64,000 bases of DNA. Origin: Chlorobaculum limnaeum. GTDB lineage: Bacteria; Bacteroidota; Chlorobiia; Chlorobiales; Chlorobiaceae. Position 1 is the first letter of the stretch. Every line of letters starts with the position of its first letter. A model generated the notes under the pieces. The model worked only from the letters and a program-made list of their open reading frames with translations, made no database searches and had not been told where the DNA came from. The DNA lies in assembly GCF_001747405.1 (NCBI RefSeq), contig NZ_CP017305.1, positions 1,258,001 to 1,322,000 on the forward strand. The letters are read 5' to 3'. Shown here one piece after another: positions 53,498 to 62,945 of the stretch. The position numbers were made by a program, and so were the translations under genes.

Positions 53498-54178
53498 TCA
53501 GAACATATCCGAATTGATGGCATCGTTCAGAAAAGCGACCATCGGCATGACCGCGCGACAGCACTCTCCGAGCCGATCCGTGAAGTCGCGTGAGAGCACT
53601 TCCGCGTCGCTGAAGAAACGCTGAGTGCAGTAGCCTTTGAAGCGCAGATAGCGAATGGCGGGATTCGACTCGTCGAATCCTTTCGGAGCGCGTTTGGTCG
53701 CGCCCGATGGCAGCACCCCATCCGGAAAAGTGGCAAGCAGGTCGGGCGTGGTCACGATGGCGCTCCATTCGTCGAAGCGGCTGTCGATAGCCGCGCGGGT
53801 TCTGGCGAGCACCGGCGCTTCGGGCATGTACAGCCCGCCGCCAGCGAACGATGCGCCCGGCTCCAGGTGCAGGTAATAACCCGCCAGCGGCCCTTTCCGC
53901 CCGCCCGCGCTGACGTAGGCAAACAGGCCGGTTTTGTAGGGCGTCTTGTCTTTGGAGAAGCGCACGTCCCGGTAGATGCGCATGATGCAAGATTTCGGAT
54001 CGGGCATCACCTTGGCGATGTCTGGGTCATAACTCGCCAGCACCTGAATGAACCGCGCGACCGTGTCGAAGAAATCGGCGGCGGCCTGCTGGTAGCGCGG
54101 GCGGCTGGCATCGAACCACTCGCGATTGTTGTTGGCTTTGAGTTCCGCGAGAAAGTCGAGCGTTGGCCGGGTTATCAT
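53498..54178 (-). CDS. DUF2461 family protein
   Basis: A 226-residue protein with the DUF2461 pattern: FLAELKANNNREWFDASRPRY, RIYRDVRFSKDKTPYKTGL, GYYLHLEPGASFAGGGLYMP and a late RFKGY segment. Its function is unknown in all species to my knowledge. Start ATG 54178; an upstream in-frame extension to 54385 runs antisense into bciA and is not real. It follows bciA on the same strand at 71 bases and may be co-transcribed. Confidence 0.88.
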   Translation of the reverse strand: MITRPTLDFLAELKANNNREWFDASRPRYQQAAADFFDTVARFIQVLASYDPDIAKVMPDPKSCIMRIYRDVRFSKDKTPYKTGLFAYVSAGGRKGPLAGYYLHLEPGASFAGGGLYMPEAPVLARTRAAIDSRFDEWSAIVTTPDLLATFPDGVLPSGATKRAPKGFDESNPAIRYLRFKGYCTQRFFSDAEVLSRDFTDRLGECCRAVMPMVAFLNDAINSDMF

Positions 54179-54249
54179 GTTGCAAAAATGGACGTTGTTG
54201 ACGAGGCGTACTGCGTGGACAAGCATGGAAAAACAAGTGCTGCCCCTCC

Positions 54250-55284
54250 TCAGAACATCGAGTGCGCGCCGAGTTCCTGGCCTGCCAATCCCTCCTTGAG
54301 CGCTCGCTGGTAGAAGTCGCGCAGCGTTTCGGTGCCGTAGGAGGGAGTTGCGTCGGCGTCGTAGCGCTTCTTTACCGGATCCCAAACCAGCATCGACTCC
54401 GAGCAGTAGTATTTGCCAATGCGGGCAAATTCCGCTTTTTCGTCAAATGACGGAAAAATCTTCGACAGCAGGGTCAGCACGGGAATAATTACGTCAAACA
54501 TCTGAATCGGCATCTTCTTGAGCTTCGGCTCGCGGCCAAGCAGCTCGAAAAGCATGAGCGCCTGGTCGAGGTTCGTCACCGGTTCACCCGGCCCGCCGAT
54601 GGGCAGGATTTTGTTCTGTTTCGCCGGATCTTCGAGGCAATCGGCGATGAACCGGGCCAGATCTCCCTCGCTGATCGGCTTGCATGACGTCAGCTTGCCG
54701 TCGCCGAACATGACGTAAGGCTTGCCATTTTTGACCTTCTCGATCTGCCCGGCAATCGACTTGAAGAATGCCGTCGGTCGAACGATGGAGTACGTCACGC
54801 CGGATTCGCGCAACTCCTTCTCGAACTTCAACTTGGCTCGCTGGAACTCCAGCATCGGCTTCTGCACGCAGATGGCCGAGAGCAGCACGAACTGGCTGAT
54901 ACCGGCGGAGATGCCCGCGTCGAGCGAATTCCGCGTCGCCTGGTAATCGATGTTCCACGAATCCCTGATGCCGCCGTTGCGCGAGGTCAGGCACGAAACT
55001 ACTGCATCGAAGTGCTCCCCTTTGATACCATCCCTCAGCAGAGACGCCATATCGGATACGTCACCGAAGCGTACTTCCGAACCCTGTAGCTGCCGACGTG
55101 TCTCCTCTTCTGTCGTCGATGCGTTCACGCCGGAGCGCGGGCGGGCGAAACTGACGACATCGTAGCCTCTCGAAACCAACTCGCGCACAACAAACTTGCC
55201 GATATAACCGGTCGCCCCAACCACAAACACACGCTTTTTCTGGATGCCGGTGCGGGGTTCTGCCGGTGAAGAGGATGATGACAT
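54250..55284 (-). CDS. bciA: Divinyl (proto)chlorophyllide a 8-vinyl-reductase
   Basis: A 344-residue NADPH-dependent reductase that converts the C8 vinyl group of divinyl chlorophyllide intermediates to ethyl in bacteriochlorophyll synthesis. It has VFVVGATGYIGKFVVREL, VSCLTSRNGG, QFVLLSAICVQKPMLEFQRAK and IVRPTAFFKSIAGQI, characteristic of the BciA/DVR family rather than other NmrA-like proteins. BciA, rather than the unrelated BciB, is what C. tepidum uses, from memory. Start ATG 55284 is preferred over TTG 55290. It is divergent from the GNAT gene. Confidence 0.93.
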   Translation of the reverse strand: MSSSSSPAEPRTGIQKKRVFVVGATGYIGKFVVRELVSRGYDVVSFARPRSGVNASTTEEETRRQLQGSEVRFGDVSDMASLLRDGIKGEHFDAVVSCLTSRNGGIRDSWNIDYQATRNSLDAGISAGISQFVLLSAICVQKPMLEFQRAKLKFEKELRESGVTYSIVRPTAFFKSIAGQIEKVKNGKPYVMFGDGKLTSCKPISEGDLARFIADCLEDPAKQNKILPIGGPGEPVTNLDQALMLFELLGREPKLKKMPIQMFDVIIPVLTLLSKIFPSFDEKAEFARIGKYYCSESMLVWDPVKKRYDADATPSYGTETLRDFYQRALKEGLAGQELGAHSMF

Positions 55285-55536
55285 AGTCAACGGTCAAAGT
55301 GAATGTTGGTGAAAGACGGGAATCGTTGCCCAGAACGAGTATAAGGCTAAAATCGTGATTTTGAAACTCTTGGAAAGTGGTTCCCTTGATGCATTTTTAT
55401 TTCCGTGATTTTCAAACAATACTTTGAATTTTAAAGAACTCTATCAACGCGCAAACAAACGACGACAAACATTGCATTTATTCATCCGGCTTGAGTAACT
55501 TTTCATGTAAACGAGTATCATCAATAATACAGACTG

Positions 55537-56394
55537 ATGATGTCACCAATACCGGGATACACGATCAGAACCATGACTCGCCAGGAGATCGACCTGGCTG
55601 TCGATTGGGCCGCCGCCGAAGGGTGGAACCCCGGTCTGGAAGATGCGGAATGCTTCTGCCGCGCCGACCCGGAGGGGTTCCTCATCGGCTTGGTGCATGG
55701 CGAACCGGTCGCCTGCATTTCCGTTGTCCGCTACGGGAGCTCGTTCGGGTTTCTCGGTTTTTATATCGTCATGCCGGAATACCGCGGACGGGGACTGGGT
55801 CTTGAACTCTGGAACGCAGGACTGAAACGCCTCGAAGGGCGCGTGGTTGGGCTCGACGGCGTGGTGGCGCAACAGCACAACTACCGGAAATCGGGATTTG
55901 CCCTCGCCTGGCGGAACATCCGGTACATGGGAGCGGCCCGCAGCAGCCGCGACAATATCGAGGAGACCGTGCCGCTTTCGTCGGTTCCGTTCGAAGAGTT
56001 GGTCACCTATGACCGGGAGTTTTTTCCTGATGACCGGCGAGCGTTTCTTGAGTGCTGGGCAAGCCGCCAGGGCAGCCGCGCTTTCGGAATACGCCAGAGC
56101 GGCAAGCTGGCCGGCTACGGCCTCATCCGCCCATGCCGCGCCGGCTTCAAGATCGGCCCGCTTTTCACCGACAATCCCGAGCTTGCCGAAACGCTTTTCG
56201 GAGCACTCGAAAGCTCGGTGCCGGAAGGCTCTGCGATCTTCCTCGACATACCGGAGGTCAACCCGGCGGCGCTCGAACTGGTTCAACGGCACGAAATGAG
56301 CGTGGTTTTCGAGACCGCCCGCATGTACAAAGGCCCAGCGCCACAGCTTCCAGTCGAGCGTATTTTCGGCGTTACGACATTCGAGCTTGGGTAA
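55537..56394 (+). CDS. GNAT-family N-acetyltransferase with C-terminal extra domain
   Basis: A 285-residue protein. The N-terminal GNAT fold has YIVMPEYRGRGLGLELW, the acetyl-CoA diphosphate loop, and AQQHNYRKSGF. A second half of about 140 residues (RQSGKLAGYGLIRPC, FKIGPLFTDNPELAE) matches the YitH/HolE-type two-domain acetyltransferases. Substrate unknown. It is transcribed divergently from bciA. Confidence 0.85.
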   Translation: MMSPIPGYTIRTMTRQEIDLAVDWAAAEGWNPGLEDAECFCRADPEGFLIGLVHGEPVACISVVRYGSSFGFLGFYIVMPEYRGRGLGLELWNAGLKRLEGRVVGLDGVVAQQHNYRKSGFALAWRNIRYMGAARSSRDNIEETVPLSSVPFEELVTYDREFFPDDRRAFLECWASRQGSRAFGIRQSGKLAGYGLIRPCRAGFKIGPLFTDNPELAETLFGALESSVPEGSAIFLDIPEVNPAALELVQRHEMSVVFETARMYKGPAPQLPVERIFGVTTFELG

Positions 56395-56505
56395 TTTACT
56401 TTTTTATACTACAGCGTTTGGGCGTATTGAAAATTATTAACGATTATTAAATCGTCGCAGCAAACGATCTCGCTTGTTACAATGCAACGAAAAATCTGAC
56501 AAACC

Positions 56506-57210
56506 ATGCGCTTCAGAATCAGGAAACCGAGATACCTCCTCATGGTCATGGCCATGTATGGTTTTGTCATCCTCTTTCCAGGAAAAGCTTCTTCCCGTAC
56601 CGTCGAAAACGATAGAGTTCCATCCCGAATGCAACAGGTCGAGGAGCAATATCAGGAAGCAAAAGTACGCACATCCAATCTGGAAAATGGAGTGACTGCC
56701 GTAATCGGAAAAATTTACATCAACGCATCAGCCAAAAATATCTGGTCAGCCATCACGGACTACAACAACCAGAAACATTTCGTACCCAAACTCATTGACA
56801 GCGGTCTTATTTCGGACAATGGCAGTGAGCAGGTGATGTTCGAAAAAGGCAAAACCGGCTATCTTTTTTTCAAAAAAACCGTTTACATCAAGTTGAGCAT
56901 CCGCGGCGATTATCCGAAACGTCTTGCATTCCGCCAGATAGAGGGCGACTTCAAGATCTACGAGGGCGACTGGCTTATCGACCGCGCACCTGACGGCAAA
57001 GGTTTCGTGCTTACCTTCCAGGCGAAAATCAAGCCGGACTTCTTCGCTCCACCCATGTTCGTGCGCAAGGTGCAGGAGAACGATCTGCCGATGGTGCTGA
57101 CCGCCATGAAAAAACGCGCCGAGTCGGCTGAAGCCTCATTGCCCGAGAGTCGTGCTTCAAGTCAGAAAAAATCCCCCCAGCCATCCGGCAATTCCATCAT
57201 CGCAGAGTGA
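56506..57210 (+). CDS. Exported SRPBCC/START-like protein
   Basis: A 234-residue protein with an uncleaved or cleavable N-terminal signal (YLLMVMAMYGFVILF) and one SRPBCC (polyketide cyclase/START-like) domain: ASAKNIWSAITDYNNQKHFVPKL, DYPKRLAFRQIEGDFKIYEGDW and a C-terminal helix. Such folds bind hydrophobic ligands such as lipids or pigments in a pocket. A periplasmic lipid-handling role is plausible but not shown. It may share a transcript with the GNAT gene, 111 bases upstream. Confidence 0.78.
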   Translation: MRFRIRKPRYLLMVMAMYGFVILFPGKASSRTVENDRVPSRMQQVEEQYQEAKVRTSNLENGVTAVIGKIYINASAKNIWSAITDYNNQKHFVPKLIDSGLISDNGSEQVMFEKGKTGYLFFKKTVYIKLSIRGDYPKRLAFRQIEGDFKIYEGDWLIDRAPDGKGFVLTFQAKIKPDFFAPPMFVRKVQENDLPMVLTAMKKRAESAEASLPESRASSQKKSPQPSGNSIIAE

Positions 57211-57564
57211 AAGGCTCTTGAACGATACGCATCTCTTTCGTTGTCAGTCCGGCAATGAAAAATATCGACAATTGCCTCAAAGCTGCCTCAAAAGTGTTTG
57301 CTCAATAAGTTTTCCTGATTTTCTCTGTCATTCTGAGTCCGGCGCAGTCAGGCGAAGAATCCGGTGAGATCACGCAACGTCTTTCAAAAAAGTCAATTAT
57401 CGTGCTGCTCGAAAAAAACCGGATTCTACACTTCGTTCAGAATGACAGAGGAGAAGACGATGATCCTCAAAAGACAGTGTTCCGGATATCCTCTTGAGAC
57501 AGTCTCGGGGTATGCCTATAAATTAGCACGATCTACATCTGCCAGAGCAATACAAAACAGACTG
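57211..57564. other. Intergenic region with a dispersed inverted repeat
   Basis: It holds copy 2 of the TGTCATTCTG-type repeat (57326-57447) and no gene. It separates the SRPBCC gene from the convergent purT gene. Confidence 0.65.
57326..57447. repeat. TGTCATTCTG-type inverted repeat, copy 2
   Basis: The left arm TGTCATTCTGAG to GGCGAAGAATCCGG (57326-57364) is complementary to the right arm CCGGATTCTACAC to AATGACA (57419-57447). About 55 unmatched bases lie between them, longer than in copy 1 (19230-19321). Confidence 0.75.
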
Positions 57565-58743
57565 TCAGTCCGCATCCTCGCACTGCACCGTCACTTTGGC
57601 GGCGTTGGCGATGGCTTGCTGCTTGAGCGATTCGACATCGCTGCCGGGCGCTCCCGACATGAGCGCCACGCCCATGCGGCGATAGGGGCGCGTCACCGGC
57701 TTTCCGAAAATCCGGATGTCGCTGCCCGGCTCGGCAAGCGCCGCCTCCACTCCATCGAACTGCGGATCAACGCCCGCCCGGTCGGCCAGAATTACCGCGC
57801 TCGCTCCGGCCCGCAACAGCTCGATGCCGGGAATCGGCAGGCCGAGCACCGCGCGGGCATGCAGCTCGAACTCCGAGAAATTCTGCGTTCCGGCGAGCGT
57901 CACCATGCCGGTATCGTGCGGTCGCGGCGAGAGTTCCGAGAAATAAAGCCCGTCGTCGGCAAGGAAAAACTCCACGCCCCAGATGCCCGCGCCGGTCAGC
58001 GCGGCCGTTACCTTGCCCGCAATCTCCTGCGCCCGCGCCAGATGCTCCGGGCTGATGCGGCAGGGCTGCCAGCTCTCCTGATAGTCGCCGCGCTCCTGTC
58101 GGTGGCCGATGGGCGGGCAGAAGAGCGTCGGCCCATTTTTTTGCGTCACGGTCAGCAGCGTAATTTCGGTATGGAACGCCACGAACGCTTCGACGATCAC
58201 TTCGGCGATGTCGCCCCGTTTGCCGCTCTGCGAGTAGTTCCACGCCTTTTCGACATCCACCTCGCTCCGCACGGTCGATTGCCCCTTGCCCGACGAGCTC
58301 ATCAGCGGCTTGACCACGCAGGGCAGGCCGACTTCGGCGACCGCCGCCCGCAACTCGTCGAGCGAGGCGGCATAGCGATAGTTAGCCGTGCGAAGGCCAA
58401 GCTCGCAGGCGGCGAGATCGCGGATCGCTTTGCGGTTCATCGTAAAGTTCGCCGCCCGTGCGGAGGGCACGACCTGAATCCCCTGCTTTTCATAGTCGTA
58501 AAATCTCTCGGTGCGGATCGCCTCGATCTCCGGCACGATAATGTCCGGCTGGTGCAGGGCGACGAGAGAGTCGAGCGCATTGCCATCGAGCATGTCGATC
58601 ACCTCGCGCCCGTCTGCCACCTGCTGCGCGGGCGCGTCGTCGTAGCTGTCAACGGCGATTACCCGATGGCCAAGGCGCTTGACGGCGATCACGAACTCCT
58701 TCCCAAGCTCCCCGCTGCCCAGCAGCATGATTGTTTTCGGCAT
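57565..58743 (-). CDS. purT: Formate-dependent phosphoribosylglycinamide formyltransferase PurT
   Basis: A 392-residue ATP-grasp enzyme that uses formate and ATP to formylate glycinamide ribonucleotide in purine synthesis. It has [15 protein letters not shown], the ATP-grasp lid [41 protein letters not shown] spread over 255-282, and the C-terminal [14 protein letters not shown]. It is complete and of normal length. Stands alone on the minus strand. Confidence 0.95.
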   Translation of the reverse strand: MPKTIMLLGSGELGKEFVIAVKRLGHRVIAVDSYDDAPAQQVADGREVIDMLDGNALDSLVALHQPDIIVPEIEAIRTERFYDYEKQGIQVVPSARAANFTMNRKAIRDLAACELGLRTANYRYAASLDELRAAVAEVGLPCVVKPLMSSSGKGQSTVRSEVDVEKAWNYSQSGKRGDIAEVIVEAFVAFHTEITLLTVTQKNGPTLFCPPIGHRQERGDYQESWQPCRISPEHLARAQEIAGKVTAALTGAGIWGVEFFLADDGLYFSELSPRPHDTGMVTLAGTQNFSEFELHARAVLGLPIPGIELLRAGASAVILADRAGVDPQFDGVEAALAEPGSDIRIFGKPVTRPYRRMGVALMSGAPGSDVESLKQQAIANAAKVTVQCEDAD

Positions 58744-58870
58744 GTGCTTTGAATGATTGGTGTTATAGCAAAATCCGATTTATCGAATGTAAAACGATAA
58801 GGAGCGTATCTACAACAATCAAGTGTCCGTGACAGAGTATTTTCGCGTGATGGACGACTCGCCGACGTAA

Positions 58871-60553
58871 TTACGGTCCGAATCGCTTGCCGAACCGGTC
58901 GATCAATCCCTGGAACGCCCGGTTGACCGCCGCCGGATCGAGAGCGCCGCGCCTCGACAGAACGCGCCCGCTCTTGTCGTCGATGAAGAGAGCGCCGCCC
59001 GCCGCATCGATCTGGCCGTAGATCCATTTTTCCGTCGAACCCGTCACCAGAATTCGCTGCCGTGGCTTCGGCATGGCCTCGCCGCCCACGAAGGCCGCGA
59101 CGATCTGGCTCAGGTCGAGATGCGACCGCAACGCCGTGTCGCGGCCCGCGCTCACGCCGGGGCCGACAATCAGCAGCGGCACACGGTAGTTCGAGACTTT
59201 CGCGGCCCCGAAGCGGTCGCCGTGATCCGAGACAATCACGATCATGCTTTGCGGCCACGCGCCGTCGGCGACGAGCCGATCGAGAAGCTCGTTGAAATAT
59301 TTGTCATAATACGCCAGCGTGGTGAGGCCGGTTTTGGCCCGCCATGCCGTAGTATGCCCCCAGGCAAGTTCCTGCAAAACGAAAGTTTTCGGATTCGATT
59401 TCGCCATCGACGTAATCGTCGGAATGGCCGCGCGATCTTCGGTCGCCGACTCTATCCGCCCCGACTCAACCGTCAGCCACTCGCCTCGCTTTGTCAGGTC
59501 GCGGCGATGCAAAATGCTCGTCCACTCGTTGCGGACGGGCACGAAGGGCTGGGTGTCGTAGGTGCTGATGAAATAGCTCCTGAATCCCGACTGCCGAAAA
59601 TCCCGCGCGAGATTCGCCGATTGGTTGACCGCGTCATAGAGCGTCGTGTCGGTGTAGGAGCGATACGGCACCTGTTGCGACGTCAGCATCGCGATCAGGC
59701 TGGTGTAAGAGTCGAGGTTGTTGGTGTAATAGTTGGCGAAATAGAGAGAATTTGTCGCGACCCTGCCGTAAAAACGCGACGAGCTGCCCTGCATGAACTC
59801 TTTCTCGAACTCCTCCGCCGTCACACCTTCGAGCACGATCAGGAAAATGCGCGTGGCTTTGGCATTCACGAACCGCTTCGACTCACCAGGAATCAAGCGG
59901 GACTCGCCGGACTGGCGGCGCGGCGCGGGCAGAAGCCTCGGCACTGCGCGTGGCGTATTCGCGGCTCGAATTGCCAGCTCCTCGTTCAGGCTGCTGACGA
60001 CCGGCTGCGGCGAGCGTGGCACCGCGAGCGCCCCGGCGACGAGAAGAACAGCCCACACGGCGATGCCGAGGCGCGACACCCACTTGTGCTTTAGCGGCAA
60101 CGAAGGCACGAAAAGCGCGGCGATGGCCGCCGTTGCGCTGAGGAGCACCGGAGCGAGCCGGTCGAAACCGAGATACTCGCGAATCAGAATCCCGGCGGAA
60201 GCAGCGTTGCCCGCGAAGAGGTTGACCGGAAACGAGAGATATTCGCGAAGCATCTGCGGATAGAGCGACAGGAGCGCTCCTGAAAGGGCGAGCATCGCGG
60301 CAGCCAGACTATCCCCCGCAAGCCGGACGCGGGACGGAAGCAGCAGCAGCCAAAGCCTCAGCAGCACGAGCATAGCCGAGAGAACGACCGTATCGTGCAG
60401 CCAGGCAACCAGATGGGGGGCGAAAAGACGTGGATCGTGCGAGTTGAACGCGTAGAAAAGATGCAGCAAAAGCTGCACGAAAACAAGCGCGACAAAGACG
60501 CGGATGGCACGCGAGCCTTTGGCGTGAACCTCCGGGATACGAGCGAAGAGCAT
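58871..60553 (-). CDS. Membrane sulfatase-like (alkaline phosphatase superfamily) protein
   Basis: A 560-residue protein with about five N-terminal transmembrane helices and a large periplasmic sulfatase-type domain. Motifs include FLIVLEGVTAEEF (in place of the usual D/E-S/T start), NSLYFANYYTNNLDSYTSLIAMLTSQQ and VIVSDHGDRFG, the metal-binding DHG. This is the layout of LtaS/EptA-like transferases that move phosphate-linked groups on lipids or glycans. The nucleophile position within TNNLDSYTS is likely a Thr or Ser. Substrate unknown. It starts 41 bases after the cyclase-like gene stop on the same strand. Confidence 0.75.
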   Translation of the reverse strand: MLFARIPEVHAKGSRAIRVFVALVFVQLLLHLFYAFNSHDPRLFAPHLVAWLHDTVVLSAMLVLLRLWLLLLPSRVRLAGDSLAAAMLALSGALLSLYPQMLREYLSFPVNLFAGNAASAGILIREYLGFDRLAPVLLSATAAIAALFVPSLPLKHKWVSRLGIAVWAVLLVAGALAVPRSPQPVVSSLNEELAIRAANTPRAVPRLLPAPRRQSGESRLIPGESKRFVNAKATRIFLIVLEGVTAEEFEKEFMQGSSSRFYGRVATNSLYFANYYTNNLDSYTSLIAMLTSQQVPYRSYTDTTLYDAVNQSANLARDFRQSGFRSYFISTYDTQPFVPVRNEWTSILHRRDLTKRGEWLTVESGRIESATEDRAAIPTITSMAKSNPKTFVLQELAWGHTTAWRAKTGLTTLAYYDKYFNELLDRLVADGAWPQSMIVIVSDHGDRFGAAKVSNYRVPLLIVGPGVSAGRDTALRSHLDLSQIVAAFVGGEAMPKPRQRILVTGSTEKWIYGQIDAAGGALFIDDKSGRVLSRRGALDPAAVNRAFQGLIDRFGKRFGP

Positions 60554-60593
60554 GGCGTGATCAGGTTGGATTCAGGGGAATCTTCACCTCAAT

Positions 60594-61397
60594 TCAGACG
60601 CCGGGCTTGTAAAATCCTTTCGCTTTTATCATGGCGAACCACTCGCTCGCCTTCTCTCTGGCCGTGATCTTCGGCGGCCAGTGAACGAAGTTTCCGACGT
60701 CGCGCAGCTCGATCCGCCCAAGCGACGGAAAATCGACGCTCCGCGCCTCGCCGAGCTTCCAGGTCGAGGGGTGGCGCACACGGCCACGCTCCGGGTCGTC
60801 GAACTCGTGCGGTGGAAACAGCTCGTCGAACGATCGAGTACGCCACTCCGTTTCGGGAAAAGTGATGCACGAAGCCATCTCTTCCTGGCGAAGGCTCATC
60901 TTCGCACAGGCGGCGGCAATCAGCACCGGGCGCCCGAAGACCGAGCCGGTGAACTCCTTCGGCGTCCCGGCAAATCCCGCCGAAACGCGCCCGCTGGCGA
61001 TGCCCATCTCAGGACGGAAGCGCAGCTCGTCGTGCTCTCCCATCCAGCGTGCGGCGCGAAGGGCGTCGAAAAACGGCTCCTCCGATCCGAACTTCTTCGA
61101 GAAGAGCAGCACGATGGCGCTGTCGATAAACCGCTCGACTACGCAGAAACGCTCCGCCGCGAGCGAGTCGCGCATCCAGACGAGGAACATGTTCAGGTAG
61201 ATCAGAATCTCCGTCGGCGACAGGTTGAGCGTGAGCCGCGCGAAATCGCGCATGCCGACGTAGAGCACCGTCGCGTCGAGTTCGATGCACTTGAGCGGAA
61301 AACAGCCAGCGACCTCGTCGTCAACCTCCACATCGACCGTCAGCGGCTGCGACAAGAGGAAATCCGCGATGGTGTTGTAACTATACGGTGTTTTCAC
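60594..61397 (-). CDS. Degenerate class III nucleotidyl cyclase-domain protein
   Basis: A 267-residue protein with one class III cyclase homology domain: TVLYVGMRDFARLT (first strand and helix), ERFIDSAIVLLFSKKFG (dimer-arm region, equivalent to the FxGDxxxxxF motif) and MGIASGRVSAGFAG with FTGSVFGRPVLIAAA. The first metal aspartate is missing (YVGMRDF instead of FxDIxGF), so cyclase activity is doubtful; the second metal aspartate region (ID) is kept. It starts with GTG 61397. It sits between pepD and the sulfatase-like gene, all on the minus strand. Confidence 0.75.
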   Translation of the reverse strand: MKTPYSYNTIADFLLSQPLTVDVEVDDEVAGCFPLKCIELDATVLYVGMRDFARLTLNLSPTEILIYLNMFLVWMRDSLAAERFCVVERFIDSAIVLLFSKKFGSEEPFFDALRAARWMGEHDELRFRPEMGIASGRVSAGFAGTPKEFTGSVFGRPVLIAAACAKMSLRQEEMASCITFPETEWRTRSFDELFPPHEFDDPERGRVRHPSTWKLGEARSVDFPSLGRIELRDVGNFVHWPPKITAREKASEWFAMIKAKGFYKPGV

Positions 61398-61454
61398 AGC
61401 TCCGGCGTTTGGTTGCAGTTGAAGGGTAAAATAGCGATCACGCGCCGTTATCCC

Positions 61455-62915
61455 TCACCGCTCCGGCACAGCCTCCAGCGTCGCCGTGAGAAACTCCCAG
61501 AACTTCAGCACCGAGGCGATCTCGACCTTTTCGTCCGGCGAGTGTGGGTGGCGGATGGTCGGACCGAACGAAATCATGTCAAGCTGCGGACAGGTCGCGC
61601 CAATGATGCCGCACTCCAGACCGGCATGAACGGCACGGATCTCCGGCGTTTTGCCGAAGCGAGCGCGATACACTTCGATCATGCACTTGAGGATTGGCGA
61701 CGCGGGATTCGGCCTCCAGCCGGGATAGCCGTGCTCGAACACCGCCGTCGTACCGGCGCGTTCGGCGACTCCCGCGACCAGGTCGGCAAGCTCGCCCATC
61801 CCCTCCTCCGAGGCGCTCCGCAGCAGGCACTCGACGCTCACGGAGCTGCCGTCCGAATGCACACGGGCGAGATTGTTCGAGGTCTCGACCAGCCCGGCCA
61901 TCTCCGCGCTCATGAGATGCACGCCGTTGGGGCAGGCCGCAACCGCCTCGAAAAGCCGTTGCGCCACGGCGTCCTCGATCACCGCCACCGGAAGCGCGAC
62001 CTCCACCGCCTCGACGCAAAGCTCCGGATCGGCCCCGGCCAGCTCGCCGCCGATTCTCGCGGCAAGCGCCTGAAGCTCGTCGAGAAACGCCGCTTTTCCG
62101 GCGGAGGGCACGGCCACCAGCGACACCGACTCGCGCGGAATGGCGTTGCGCAGGCTCCCGCCGTCGATGACCGCGAGCAGCAGCCCGTGCCTCTCGCGGC
62201 CCATCCGCAAGAGCCGGTTCATGACCGTGTTGGCGTTGCCCCGGCCAAGATTTATGTCCATGCCGCTGTGCCCACCGCGCAAACCGGAAACGCGGATTTC
62301 AACGCCGGTGTAACTAGGCGGAACCGGATCGCCGGAATAATCGAAGCGCATCGTGCCGTCGAGTCCACCCGCGCAACCGATGAACAACTCCCCCTCGTCC
62401 TCCGAATCGAGGTTCAGCAAAATATCGCCATCGAGGACGCCCGGTTTCAGACCGAGCGCCCCGGTCATGCCCGCCTCCTCGTTGGCGGTGAAAAGCGCTT
62501 CGAGCGGCCCGTGGCGCAGCGCCGCCGATTCGAGCACTCCGAGCGCCGCCGCCACGCCGATGCCGTTGTCCGCGCCCAGCGTGGTGCCCCGCGCCCGCAC
62601 CCACTCGCCGTCGATCACCGCGTCGATCGGGTCTGTCGCGAAATCGTGCTCCGTTCCGGCGTTCTTCTGCGGAACCATGTCGAGATGCGCCTGCAACACG
62701 ACGACGCGACGCCGCTCCATCCCCGCCGTCGCGGGTTTGCGGACGATCACGTTGCCCGCCTCATCGACGAGCCACTCCAGCCCGCACCGCTTTGCGAAAT
62801 CGACGACAGAGGCCCGAACCCCCGCCTCGTGCTCCGAAGGGCGCGGAATCTGCGTCAGGCGATAAAAATGGTTCCAGAGTATTTTCGGCTCAAGCGAGAG
62901 AATTTCGGCACTCAT
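61455..62915 (-). CDS. pepD: Aminoacyl-histidine dipeptidase (PepD family)
   Basis: A 486-residue M20 zinc aminopeptidase. The VLQAHLDMVPQKN motif supplies the first histidine and aspartate, GTTLGADNGIGVA the bridging aspartate, LFTANEEAGMTGALGL the catalytic Glu pair, and HAGLECGIIGA a further metal ligand near the end. PepD opens dipeptides such as carnosine-like Xaa-His. Complete and of usual length. Confidence 0.92.
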   Translation of the reverse strand: MSAEILSLEPKILWNHFYRLTQIPRPSEHEAGVRASVVDFAKRCGLEWLVDEAGNVIVRKPATAGMERRRVVVLQAHLDMVPQKNAGTEHDFATDPIDAVIDGEWVRARGTTLGADNGIGVAAALGVLESAALRHGPLEALFTANEEAGMTGALGLKPGVLDGDILLNLDSEDEGELFIGCAGGLDGTMRFDYSGDPVPPSYTGVEIRVSGLRGGHSGMDINLGRGNANTVMNRLLRMGRERHGLLLAVIDGGSLRNAIPRESVSLVAVPSAGKAAFLDELQALAARIGGELAGADPELCVEAVEVALPVAVIEDAVAQRLFEAVAACPNGVHLMSAEMAGLVETSNNLARVHSDGSSVSVECLLRSASEEGMGELADLVAGVAERAGTTAVFEHGYPGWRPNPASPILKCMIEVYRARFGKTPEIRAVHAGLECGIIGATCPQLDMISFGPTIRHPHSPDEKVEIASVLKFWEFLTATLEAVPER

Positions 62916-62945
62916 GATGACGTTGTTCGATGCAATTATGAAAAA

